Source: Theobroma cacao (taxonomy: Eukaryota > Streptophyta > Magnoliopsida > Malvales > Malvaceae). From it: a stretch of DNA of 64,000 nt. The translations under genes and the position numbers were made by a program. This document shows positions 11,461 through 21,351 of this stretch, piece by piece; the first letter of the stretch is position 1, and the number at the start of each line of letters is the position of its first letter. The stretch spans positions 17,730,128-17,794,127 of the forward strand of contig NC_030859.1 of the NCBI RefSeq assembly GCF_000208745.1, read 5' to 3'. The notes beneath the pieces are model-generated. The model did not search any database, was not told the origin of the DNA, and saw nothing but the letters and a program-made list of their open reading frames with translations.

Positions 11461-13167
11461 TTTTTTTTATGCTGGAAATTCTCGCAGGGCTCAGCTACCC
11501 TGTAATCGTTTTATTAAGAATCGAAAAAATTAAGTACAATGGAGAGGGGGACATAAATCGAACCTCCAAAGTTACATGAGTTCGAGAAAGATAAAAAAAG
11601 GTACTTGAAATGGAAAATTTCATTTTATGTGCATATTTTTGAATGCTATTATAAAATTGAAACTTTTCCATATTACAAGAATCTAAGTAATAAAAATAAC
11701 AGAAATAAATTAGGAGTTCTACTCCTTTACATTTATTTAAAATGAACATATGGTAAATTCATTTTATCTAATTTAATTATACCTCTGAGCTGACCTTCTG
11801 CTTGTGAAAATACCTGTAGGTTATAGTGCGTATGCCCCTGATTTAAGATATGATCTGCAGCCTGGATCCCTTCTTTATGGATGTGTGAAATACGAAAAGA
11901 CATACCACTCAAGCATCTATGGATGAAAGCTAGCAAATACCGAGTCTTGGAAGAACCCTGATGGTCCTCTTGTATCATTTGTACCATAACTTTTACATCC
12001 ATTTCTATCCAAAGTCTAGTAACATTATACTCAATGCATAAAAGCAAACCCCTTATGTAGTGCCATTAACTCTGCCTGTAATGAATTATAAGGTTCACAA
12101 TTTTCAGAAAATCCAAAAATCATGGTACTTGTATGATCCCAAAGAAGTCTTCCTCCAACAGCATTCTGAAAATTATCCTTGGAACTACTATTAACATTTA
12201 ACTTAAACTCACCTGCTAATGGTTTGTGCCAAGAAAATATTTTTGGTGGATGTGGTGATGCTTGTTGAAATATTAGACCCCATGCTTGAGCAATTTGTAA
12301 ATCACCCTTCCATTGCCAACGATGGAATTGCCTCTCCTGGAATAGTTGCTGGATGAGTTTTAAAACTCTCCACACCACTCTATTGGAATACATACCAAGG
12401 TTCCTATGCTTCGCATCATTTTGTTCAACCCATATAAACCAAAAAATAAATAAAGGCATTAACGTGCGGATGTGCCCTTTTTTCGTATAATCACCAAAGT
12501 ACAACCATGCCCATATAATCTGATAAACATTCTGGGGGTGAGTAATGTAGCTTTGGAAGAATTTTGTAAAATAATTCCAAACTTGTGTAGCTACAGGACC
12601 TTCCCAGATGACATGCAAGAGAGACTCCTCTGAGTTGCAATGTTGGCATTTAGAAGCCAACTGGAAACCCTTGGTTTTCAACCTCAAATTGACTGGAATC
12701 CAATTTTGTAACAACCTCCATAGAAAGAAAGAAGTGGTAAGAGGAGTGCTTTTATGCCAAATTAAATTGAACACAGGATTTACTAACTGTTGTTGTCAAA
12801 TTATCTCCCAAGCAGACTTAGTAGTGAATTGCCCATCCAAAGTAGGTGCCCAATATGCCATATCTATATTGGATGGATCTATCGGGATTTTTAGGATTTT
12901 CGCCACAACCTCTTCCGGCAACACATTATTCAACTTACCCACATCCCATGTGCCATTATCATAGAAGTAGCAGACTCTTGTCATAGATGATGCAAAGGAT
13001 AGAAAACGATTAACTAGGGGTGCTTCACCCATCCAACAATCATGCCAAAAAAATAACTAACCCTTTCCAATCCGCCACCTAATGTGTTGTTCTGTAACCG
13101 GGTAGCTAGCTAACATCCGTTTCCATGTCTGTGAATCATGAAGTTTCTGCTGCTTCATATGTTAATC
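11461..13167 (-). mobile_element. LINE-2, 5'-truncated, inserted in the Copia-1 5' LTR
   Basis: A 1.7-kb minus-strand insertion with its poly(A) end as a T run at 11,461-11,468. A perfect 20-bp target duplication flanks it (ATGCACCTTTGTTTAAGCTT at 11441-11460 and 13168-13187). It encodes the C-terminal part of a plant LINE ORF2: KRMLASYPVTEQHIRWRIGKG at the truncated end, a zinc-binding zf-RVT-like region (CQHCNSEESLLHVIW), and an RNase H domain with LQAELMALH and a later D in an IEMD motif. The first RNase H Asp, part of LNVDGSS in copy 2, reads LNVNSSS here. Several stops and frame changes divide it (near 12,031, 12,785 and 13,056). Confidence 0.85.
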
Positions 13168-13343
13168 ATGCACCTTTGTTTAAGCTTGATATGTTATGCT
13201 GTTTTACAAGTGTTAATCGTGCACTCATTGTATTTATGGATATTAACTTCTTTTTTTAATATCATAAAAGCTCTGCTTTGCTTGTTTTAGTTTTGTACAT
13301 TGGTAAAACTATGATCTTTATTGTTTTTCTTTCAGCCATAACA

Positions 13344-16300
13344 TGGTATCAAATCATTTATGTTATGGTACCAGTAAAAGAAGCATTTGACACACTTCCA
13401 GAAGAATTCCAAAGGTCAAATAATACAAGGCAGTTGTAAGTATTTAACCTCATGAAGGAGTTTAAAATTCTCCGAATGAAAGATTCTGAGATAGTAAAAG
13501 ATTACATAAATAAAGTAACCAAAATTGTAAACCAAGCAAGGTTGCTGGGACAAAAGAGTACTAGAGATTCAAGTTGTGCAATAGGTGCTTATTTCTTTAC
13601 CATAGAGGTTTGAAACCACAATTTCCTAACTAGAAGTGTCAAAAAACCTAGCTAAGCTCACTTTAAATGATGTTATCAATGCACTTTAAGCTACAGATCA
13701 GAGAAGAGCTATGAGGTTAAGTAGCAGTTTTAAAAGTGCAATGATAACAAGGCATAAAGCCAAGACAGTTGGTGACTTAAAGTAGAGAAAGATGTCATCT
13801 GATCAGAAAGAAAAAGAACAAAAAAGCTTTCAAGGGAGTAAGCCTCAAAATAAGGGCGATAAATTCCACCATGCAGCTTTTGTAAAAAAAGAAATTATGT
13901 AGAAGTAAATTGCTAGTTCAAACTAAATGTTAAATGTAGGATTTGTAATCAGCAAAGGCAAATAGATAGGATATGCAAGAACAAGTCACAGTTACAAGAA
14001 AATAATCCTTAGACAACAACACAGGAAGCTGACAAGGCAATGGTAACAGAAAATGTACTTTTTAGGACTTTAACAAAGTCAATTTTTGAGATTTAAGGTC
14101 AATGGTTCCTTGATAGTGCATGCAGTAACCATACGATTCCTAAAGCTAAAATGTTTGCTTACTTTAATACTAATTACTACTCCATTGTGGAAATTGGTAA
14201 TGGAGTCTTGTTAAAGGTAGTTGGGAAAGGTATTATGGCCATGAAAACTTCATCAAGTTCTAGGTATGTGCTTAAGGTCTTACTAGTTCCAGAAATTTCT
14301 CAAAATCTTTTATATGTTGGTCAGTTAGTAAATGATAACTATACTTTATTGTTTAAAAATCGTTCATGCACTATATATAGTCCTACTGGTGAATGTTTAA
14401 TTATAGTGGCTATGAAAAAGAAATGATTTCTTATTGATTCGAATAATATTTGTTTGACTGCATTTGAAGATTCATCTTGTTAAATATCATTGTGGCATAA
14501 AAGGCCAGGCCACTACTATTACAAGTTACTTCTACAGGCTAACTCTTCTAGTATGCTAGAAACTTTACCAAAGCTGAATTAAGCAAGACTTGTGTGCAGT
14601 ACATGAGTTAAACAGAAAACCTTTCCCTTATCCAAGCATGAATAGAGTAGTTAATAAACTTGATCTTGTATATACAAATGTTGTAAGGCCAATAAGTGAA
14701 CCATTTTTAAATGGAAGTAAATATTTAAATGGAAGTAAATATTTCTTGCTTTTTATCGAAGAACTGACCAAAATGTGTTGGATTTATTTTCTTGTATAGA
14801 AATTTGAAGTTTTCAATAACTTTTAGAAATTTAAAACAAGTGTAGAGCTGCAAACAAGGAAAAAAAGTAAAGCATTGAGATATGATAATGGCGGGGAATA
14901 TACAACAACGGAGTTTACTCAGTTTCTTCAAAATCATGGCATTGATCACCAACTAATTGCTTTCTATACTCCACATCAGAATGAAGTAACTAAAAGAAAG
15001 AATTGCATAGCGATTAAGATGATAAGGTGTCTGCTATTTGGGAAAAGAGTCCCTAAATCTTTCTGTGCAAAAACTACCAACATAGCTATTTATCTGTTAA
15101 ATCTTTGCACTTAAGCCTTAAACAATCTAACTCCTTGTGAGGCTTGGTTTGGGAAGAAACCTTCAAGTGAGCATCTCAGAACATTTGGATGCATCTGTTA
15201 TCAACATGTACCAACTGAACTCAGAGATACGTTGCAGCCAAAGGCAGTGAAAGGTATACTTGTAAGCTATAGTTCAAACTCTAAAGCTTACAAAATATAC
15301 CAAATTGATATTGGTAAGATTACCATTAATAGAAATGTCATTTTTTATGAAAATTCAAGTTAGGATTGGGAGAATCACAACACTACCAGTGCTCTTATTT
15401 TGATGACAACAGCAGATAGTTTGATAACTCTTGCAGATGAAACAGTAAACGACTTTCCTATTAGAGGAATTATAAGCATTATTGATGTATACGATAGATG
15501 TCAAGTGGCACTAGCAAAACCTAAAAGTTATGAAGATGCTTCCCAACACAAAGAATGGTTAACTATTATGAGAGAAAAATTGAAAATGATTGAATAGAAT
15601 CATACTTGGTCTTTAATGGATAAACCAAAGCACCATGTTCTTGGTGTTAAATGGGAATTCAAAAATAAGTTTGATTCAAATGGTTCACTCAACAAATACA
15701 GAGTGAGGATAGTTGTTAAAGGCTTTGCTCAGATTATTGGAGTTGACTACCAGGAGACATTTGTTCCATTTGCCAAAATGGATACCATTTACATATTATT
15801 TGCTATGTTTGTAACTTTTAATTAGAAAGTCTTCCATTTAGATGTTAAGTTAGCTTTTCTAAATGGAAGATTGGATGAAGAAATTTATGTTGAGCAACTA
15901 GTTGAGTTTGAAACTAAGCCTCATTAGGACAAGGTACATCGGTTTCATGAGACACTATATGGCTTAAAATAGGCTTTTCAATCCTGGTACAACAGAGTTG
16001 ATGAATATCTAAAAAATCATCTTTTTCTTAAGGGTTAAAATGAAGCTACGTTGTATGTCCTAAAGAAAAACAATCAAGCTGTAGTAATAGTCTCATTGTA
16101 TGTTGATGATATGCTAATGATAAGAGAAAACAATGAGGCCATTATGAAATTCAAAGATGCAATGCAATTGGTGTTCAAAATGTCAGATCTTGGTGAGGTT
16201 AGTTATTTCTTGGCCTTCAGATAACTTAAGACAACCATGGCATCTTTGTGTCATAAAGAAACTATGTGAATGATGTTTTGAAGAGGTTCAAGATGAATAA

Positions 16301-17441
16301 TTATAAGGCAACAATAACTCCACTTACAAAAAATAAGAAGCTATTTGTTAACTCTAAAGAGAAGCTTGATAATCTTTTAACTTACAGAAGTTAGATTTGT
16401 TCACTTCTCTATATTTTTGGTACATGGCTTGAGATAATGTTTTCAGCCAATTATTTGTCTTAGTTTATGTAAGCACCAACACAAACACATTACTCTGTTG
16501 CAAAGAGAATCTTTGGATATTTGAAAGGGACATCTGACTTTGGTCTTCACTTCACTTGTTTTGATGGAAACTTAAAGAAGAATTAACTTAGCATATAAGC
16601 CACACATGCAAGAGAGCTATACACACATAGCCTACATAAATAGACATGTATTGGACAACCTAAATGAAGAGAGTCAGATAGCTACTAAGAAGAGTAGCAA
16701 CTAAGTAAAGTATTCTAAGGCATTTAGAATTCTTTCCATATTTAAATTTTTCCTTACTTGTTGATTGTTTTACTCGTACAATAAGTAAGTTTAGTTTTTA
16801 AGATATTTATTTTTACGTCATTTACTTTACTTGCACTCTAAAGAAGTCTAGGATTAGAATACTTTCTTATTTAATTTACTTGCTTTACAAGTAAGTTTAA
16901 GATGGGCTATCTATAAATAGTCCCTTTATGTTTCATTGTAAAATTGAACAGAGTAATCAAACTAGTTGGATTCTTTGACAGTGATTGGGCAGGCTCTATT
17001 GATGATGGTAAGAGCATTTCTGGTTATGTCTTTTCTTTAAAAAATGGTTCTTTTTCTTGAAACTCGAAGAAACAAGACATAGTAGCCCAGTATTTTTCTG
17101 AGGCATAATATGTTGTAGCAGTAAAAGTTGCAAATCAAGCTATATAGGTGAAAAAAATCTTGGTTGATTTCTCAATTCCTCAAACATCAGCAACTCAACT
17201 GTTTATGGATAATAAATCCTCTTTTTTAATGCCTAAGAATCTTGTCTTTCACAACAAGACAAAGCATATTAGTGTGAAATATCATGCATTGAGAGAAGTC
17301 AAAAAGAATAAAGAAATCAACATCCAGCATTACTACTTCAGTGAACAATTAGTAGACATTATAACAAAGTCTCTGCTTAAGCCCAGATTTGAACATCTTA
17401 AAAGTCTGCTTAATGTTCATCAAGCTAATATTAAGGAGGAG
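13344..17441 (+). pseudogene. Copia-1 gag-pol relic
   Basis: The polyprotein is broken by many stops but the order is readable. Gag lies at about 13,440-13,800, followed by a CCHC-like region (CRICNQQRQIDRIC). Protease is at about 14,100 (FLDSACSNH), integrase at 14,590-15,300 (LRYDNGGEYT, a Gln-Asn-Glu equivalent HQNEVTKRKN) and reverse transcriptase at 15,540-16,250 (HHVLGVKWEFK, YVDDM at about 16,099). RNase H at 16,960-17,450 has FFDSDWAGS, FMDNKS and KHISVKYH. The RNase H entry is split by a 380-bp insertion at 16,577-16,956. Long since inactive. Confidence 0.8.
16577..16956. mobile_element. 380-bp solo-LTR-like insertion in Copia-1 RNase H
   Basis: The Copia-1 reading frame stops making sense after HFTCFDGNLK (16,575) and resumes at LVGFFDSDWAGS (16,961). 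The intervening 380 bp are flanked by TTAAA (16572-16576) and TCAAA (16957-16961), a 5-bp duplication with one change. The insert has a CTATAAATAG TATA box near 16,912 followed by an LTR-like leader, so a solo LTR is likely. Its ends lack a clean TG...CA, so a MITE or SINE cannot be ruled out. Confidence 0.5.
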
Positions 17442-17780
17442 TGTTACAACTAATACAAGTTTGATCAATACATGTGGACAAAACTTTTATATCATGTTCT
17501 TTTTTACTTCGTTGTATTGGTCGTTTTGATGCACCTTTGTTTAAGCTTGATATGTGTTAGCATGCATGCAAGCTTTATGCTTAGATTAACATTTGTATTT
17601 GTTATGCTGTTTTGTAGGTGTTCATCATGCACTCATTGTATTTATGCTTGTAACTTCTTCTTAGGCAATGAGATGAATATGTTTTCTTAAAATTAGCTCC
17701 TTTCTTCAATATCATAAAAGCTCTGTTTTGCTTGTTTTGGTAAGAAAGTGATCTTTATTGTTTTTCTTTCAACCATAATA

Positions 17781-18330
17781 GCCAATAGTATTGCAACCAA
17801 CCTATTCCACTTTTTCCATATTCAGTTGTATTGTAACCTTTGATTTACCAAACCTTGAGTTTTCAATTACCTCCTCTCCTACCTATTTCACAACCTCTTT
17901 ATCCTATCTTTGTTTAGCAACTCCGCCCTTAGGTAATTCTTGACTGCCCAATAATACTTCTTTGAAGGTTCCCGTGTCTTTCTTAGCTTCGCCATAGCCT
18001 CTCGAACCATCATCCTTTGGAGTATTTTTCCCCCTAGAGATACACCTTTCATTCTAATCAATATAAACCTTATGTATGCTTATGGCTTTACCTTTAATCA
18101 TCCTCTTGTCTCCCCTTTCCACCATGGCTCACATTTTGGTCTCTTCTTTGTATCTCATGAAAACGAAGTTAGTGCTTCATTTCCTCATTCTTAAGTTATT
18201 CCATAATATGAACAAATCCATTACTTTTTTGAACTTGAAGAATACCTCATAAAGTTCTTCCTAGGTTACCTTCTTGCTTAAATTTTATAAAGGCCATATG
18301 CAGATTTAAAACCAAAGTGCCGGTGAAAGC
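17781..18330 (-). pseudogene. RRM-type LINE ORF1 remnant, N-terminal part, right of Copia-1
   Basis: Minus-strand translation from about 18,250 reads YEVFFKFKKVMDLFI, NFVFMRYKEETKM (RNP1-like), RGDKRMIKGKAISIHKVYID, then SRGYGEAKK and FGKSKVTIQLNMEKVE. This is an RRM followed by the SYAEVVK-like linker typical of plant LINE gag-like proteins. Stops occur at former Arg and Trp codons. It ends exactly at the Copia-1 target site, and the frame picks up again at 11,353. A host splicing-factor-like gene relic is the alternative. Confidence 0.55.
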
Positions 18331-19077
18331 AAACCCTTTCTATTTTCCTATCGATGTTTTCTTTTTCCTCTCTTCTCTCATATTTTTTAATACGAACTAG
18401 TTTTTTTTACCTGTTATATCATTTCATTGACAAAATAAGCATATGATCATTGTCTTCTACATCATTATAGTTCTTTAACCCTTGATTAGAGTGAAAAGAT
18501 AGAGCAATATTTTTTTTATCTGCTTTCTACCTTTATTTTTGGTTTTAATCCAAGTTTCACTCATCTTTACTGTCTTACCACTATTGAAGATACTAGCCTT
18601 AACTCTACTATAGTAAACATCAAGGCACAATATGGATCAAAGATGATAAAGTCAACTAATCTAGAACAAGTAAATGAAGATAAAGCTTAGCTTGATCAAG
18701 TCAATGTAGTTGGATCTCAAGTCCAAGGCCACACATTCTCTCTTTTGTAGATTAATGGAAATGTTATTAAAGTTAATTTGCGTGATTGAAAAATGCTAGC
18801 TCATGATTATGAATGAGATTAAGGGAGGTATGTTTTATAGAATAATGTTGTAGAGATGTTATATATAATAAAAAAATGATCTCATACATCGTTAGTGAAG
18901 TTTTTAAATTTCACCAACAAAGATTATAGGGTTACACATATTATATTCAAATATGTAAAAAAATTAATAAATTATTTGATAAACAAAAGGATGCAAGATA
19001 ATATTTTAATATCGTTTGGGAAATTTAAACACTTCACCGATTGTGTATAGAAAATAGTTCATATATGAACCATTATT
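18331..19077. other. Unassigned AT-rich DNA
   Basis: Stretch with no recognisable gene. The left 250 bases may be further decayed flank of the RRM-LINE remnant; the rest is AT-rich with no repeat that I can identify. Confidence 0.4.
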
Positions 19078-19897
19078 GGTCAAATTATACAATTAGTCTC
19101 TATACTCTATCAAAATGGTAGATTTTGTCCTTAGACAATAATTTGTAAAATTTAAGTCCTTATACTTTCCAAAATTGACAATATTAGTCTAATATGTTAA
19201 AAATTTTCTATTATCTATATTGATATGGGGTTTGGTTGTGTTGACATGACATTTTCATGTTGATGTGACATTGAATTTGATAACATGGCAATGATAATAT
19301 GGCATTTCACGAATGATGCAATAATAGTGCTGATATGACGTGATCAATTACTAACATGGATTTTATAAGTGTGCACATGGAATTATCTAGTGTGAGTTAA
19401 TGGTCTTAAACAAGATTAGAGAAAATACAAATCAAAATTACGAATAGGTTTTAGGATTTAGGAAAAGAGTGTCATGAGATAGAGAAATGTGAAATCCCAC
19501 CTTAAGCAAGTAGATAAGTTAGGAAATCCTTAGGTGAGCACATCGATTACATGTTTTGACTATCAAACTTAGTTTTGACTTTCAAAAGAACTCATTGACA
19601 CTTTTAGTTATCTGTCACTTTTGAAGCTAAAAATTTTCTAAGATTGGAAAATATCAAAATATGTAATTTTTATAAAATAATTTTTTTGAAATAAAAAATA
19701 GCAGTAATGATTCCCTTGATTTTTAGATGACCAAAAATGATTTTTTTCATAATTTTTAGAATATGTTTGCTATGCTAAATGGGAATCATAAATTTAATTT
19801 CAGTCAAATTTTTTTTATTTTGTTCTTAAAATCAAAATTTAGATTTTGATTCTTTTGGATTTTGATATTTTTATTGAATCCAAATGGGGGGTTATTG

Positions 19898-19983
19898 GCT
19901 TATTTACATTAAATATCTTAAGTAAATGGAGAGTAAAAAATAAAGAGGATATTTACTTAAATGGTATTTAATGTAAATAAGCT
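19898..19983. repeat. Perfectly placed hairpin: 30-bp inverted repeat
   Basis: GCTTATTTACATTAAATAT at 19,898 onwards is the reverse complement of ATATTTAATGTAAATAAGC-like sequence ending at about 19,983, with arms of about 30 bases and a loop of about 25. One arm has a GGT insertion. It marks the left edge of the LTR-like internal segment. Confidence 0.65.
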
Positions 19984-20023
19984 GGGTAGGTTTTATAGGC
20001 AAACTGTCTTAAAAAATTGCATT

Positions 20024-20145
20024 ATTGATACATGTTCATGATGTATCGATACATTTAGTCCAAAAAGTGTTTCGATGAACATGTATCAATACATGCTCAT
20101 AATGTATCAATACATGGGTCAATGTATCGCTACATTTCATCGATT
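20024..20145. repeat. Cluster of TGTATCGATACA-type palindromes
   Basis: Five or more copies of a near-palindromic word (ATGTATCGATACAT and variants such as ATGTATCAATACATG) fall within about 120 bases. They are followed by a TATA-like AGTATAAATATAACC near 20,190. The arrangement resembles the upstream region of a long plant LTR; the rest of that element is not evident. Confidence 0.6.
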
Positions 20146-21199
20146 TTTGAAAAAATAAAAAGGGTAAAAGGGTATTTTCACACCCCATAGTATAAATATA
20201 ACCCCTAACCCGAGGGTTTTTTGTTTTAAGTTGCCTTCCATCAATTTTTCAGCAACTCTAAGCTCTTTCAAATCCATTTTCACCCCAAGTCATCACTTTA
20301 GAAGATTGAAAGCTTGGTTTTAGGATTTTCAAACAAAGGCGATAACTTTCAACTTTTAAATATTGATTTATGAATTTTTCAGCAGTAAAAATATTATTTT
20401 TATGCTCAGATTTTCTGTTGAACACTAAAGCTCAAAGATTTTGTGATTTTCCTTAGCATTAAAGCTCACCTAAGGTAAAGATGAAAGATTTATGGGTTTC
20501 TAAGTGTGGGTTTTAGCTAGAAAATTAATTTAGTTAAAAGTGAGTAGTTTTGAAAGTACCTAGAATGATTATTACATGATTCTTATTCTAGGAAATGATT
20601 GTAATGAATGTTGTGTGACAGGAACACGTGAAAACTCCACGAATTTCATAGCAACCAGTCTCGCGGATACCAATGTCCTATCTTCATTCTTTGGTAGGTG
20701 TCTAGTAACCACTTGATGCCTAAAGGGTTGGTCACGTTCCATTGACGAGTCGATCTTGTAGTTTATGTTTGTGTTTACAGACTATGAACGCGTTTATGTT
20801 AACATTGCCAATGTTGGGCATTTATATTGATAATGTTATGTATGAGATTATGATGACGGCTCGAGAGCCTACATGGACATTCAAGGGTGTTGTTGATAGC
20901 AAATGTTAACGTGCACTATGATAATGGCACTTTTCATATGTATATGTATACCAAATGCTTCAGCTCATACAATTAAGTTGAGATTGTATAATGAGTTTTA
21001 TGAATGTATGTATTATGATTATGTACGTTAATAGATGTTATATGATGTTTTCGCATGTGATGATGAATGTTTGATGATGTTATGATAAGAGATTTACTTG
21101 GGCGTAACGGGTTATGCTCATCTAGGTCCATGCATCGATCATGATCCCTCCAGGAAATAGGATGTGATAAGAAGAATTGAATCTCTGTGCTTCATAATT
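20146..21199 (+). other. LTR-like segment inside the long-inverted-repeat element
   Basis: After the TATA-like box the sequence has a leader-like stretch (TTGCCTTCCATCAATTTTTC...), runs of AGCTC and no long frame, and later moderately GC-rich words (GGTTGGTCACGTTCC, GGGCGTAACGGGTTATGC). It looks like part of a gypsy-type LTR or solo LTR captured in the element. No TG...CA boundaries were found. Confidence 0.35.
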
Positions 21200-21351
21200 T
21201 AAAGCAGTGAAAAGAGTGTTAGGAAATAGATAAAAAACTATCACGTCATCATTAACAGATCATCACATTCAATGCTACATCAACAAGAAAATGCCATGTC
21301 TATATAAACAACAGAAAAATTTTAATACTATTAACAATTGGGTTGACATTG

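Larger units (their letters stand above)
750..13072 (+). repeat. Segmental duplication, copy 1 (probable donor)
   Basis: About 12.3 kb that recurs at 34,709-50,251 in the same orientation. The left edge lies in AAAATTTAATAAG at about 750-761, matched by AAAATTTAAATAAG in copy 2, so it cannot be placed better than about 15 bases. The right edge lies in CCTTTCCAAT at about 13,062-13,072, inside a LINE. On the right, copy 1 continues uninterrupted into the rest of that LINE and the surrounding Copia element, so it has the ancestral arrangement there. Between 750 and about 4,320 I see essentially only homopolymer-length differences from copy 2; after that differences appear every few tens of bases. 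Confidence 0.9.
11354..17780 (+). mobile_element. Copia-1: full-length, degenerate LTR retrotransposon
   Basis: The 5' LTR begins TGTTACAACTAATACAAG at 11354 and ends CCATAACA at 13343, split by a LINE at 11,461-13,167. The primer-binding site TGGTATCAAATC (13344-13355) resembles the usual initiator-Met tRNA complement. A polypurine tract AAGGAGGAG precedes the 3' LTR (17,442-17,780, 339 bp, same start, ending CCATAATA). Flanking 5-mers GCTAA (11349-11353) and GCCAA (17781-17785) form a target duplication with one change. Coding order protease, integrase, reverse transcriptase, RNase H identifies Copia. Copy 2 of the segmental duplication holds only the first 106 or so bases of the 5' LTR. 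Confidence 0.85.
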
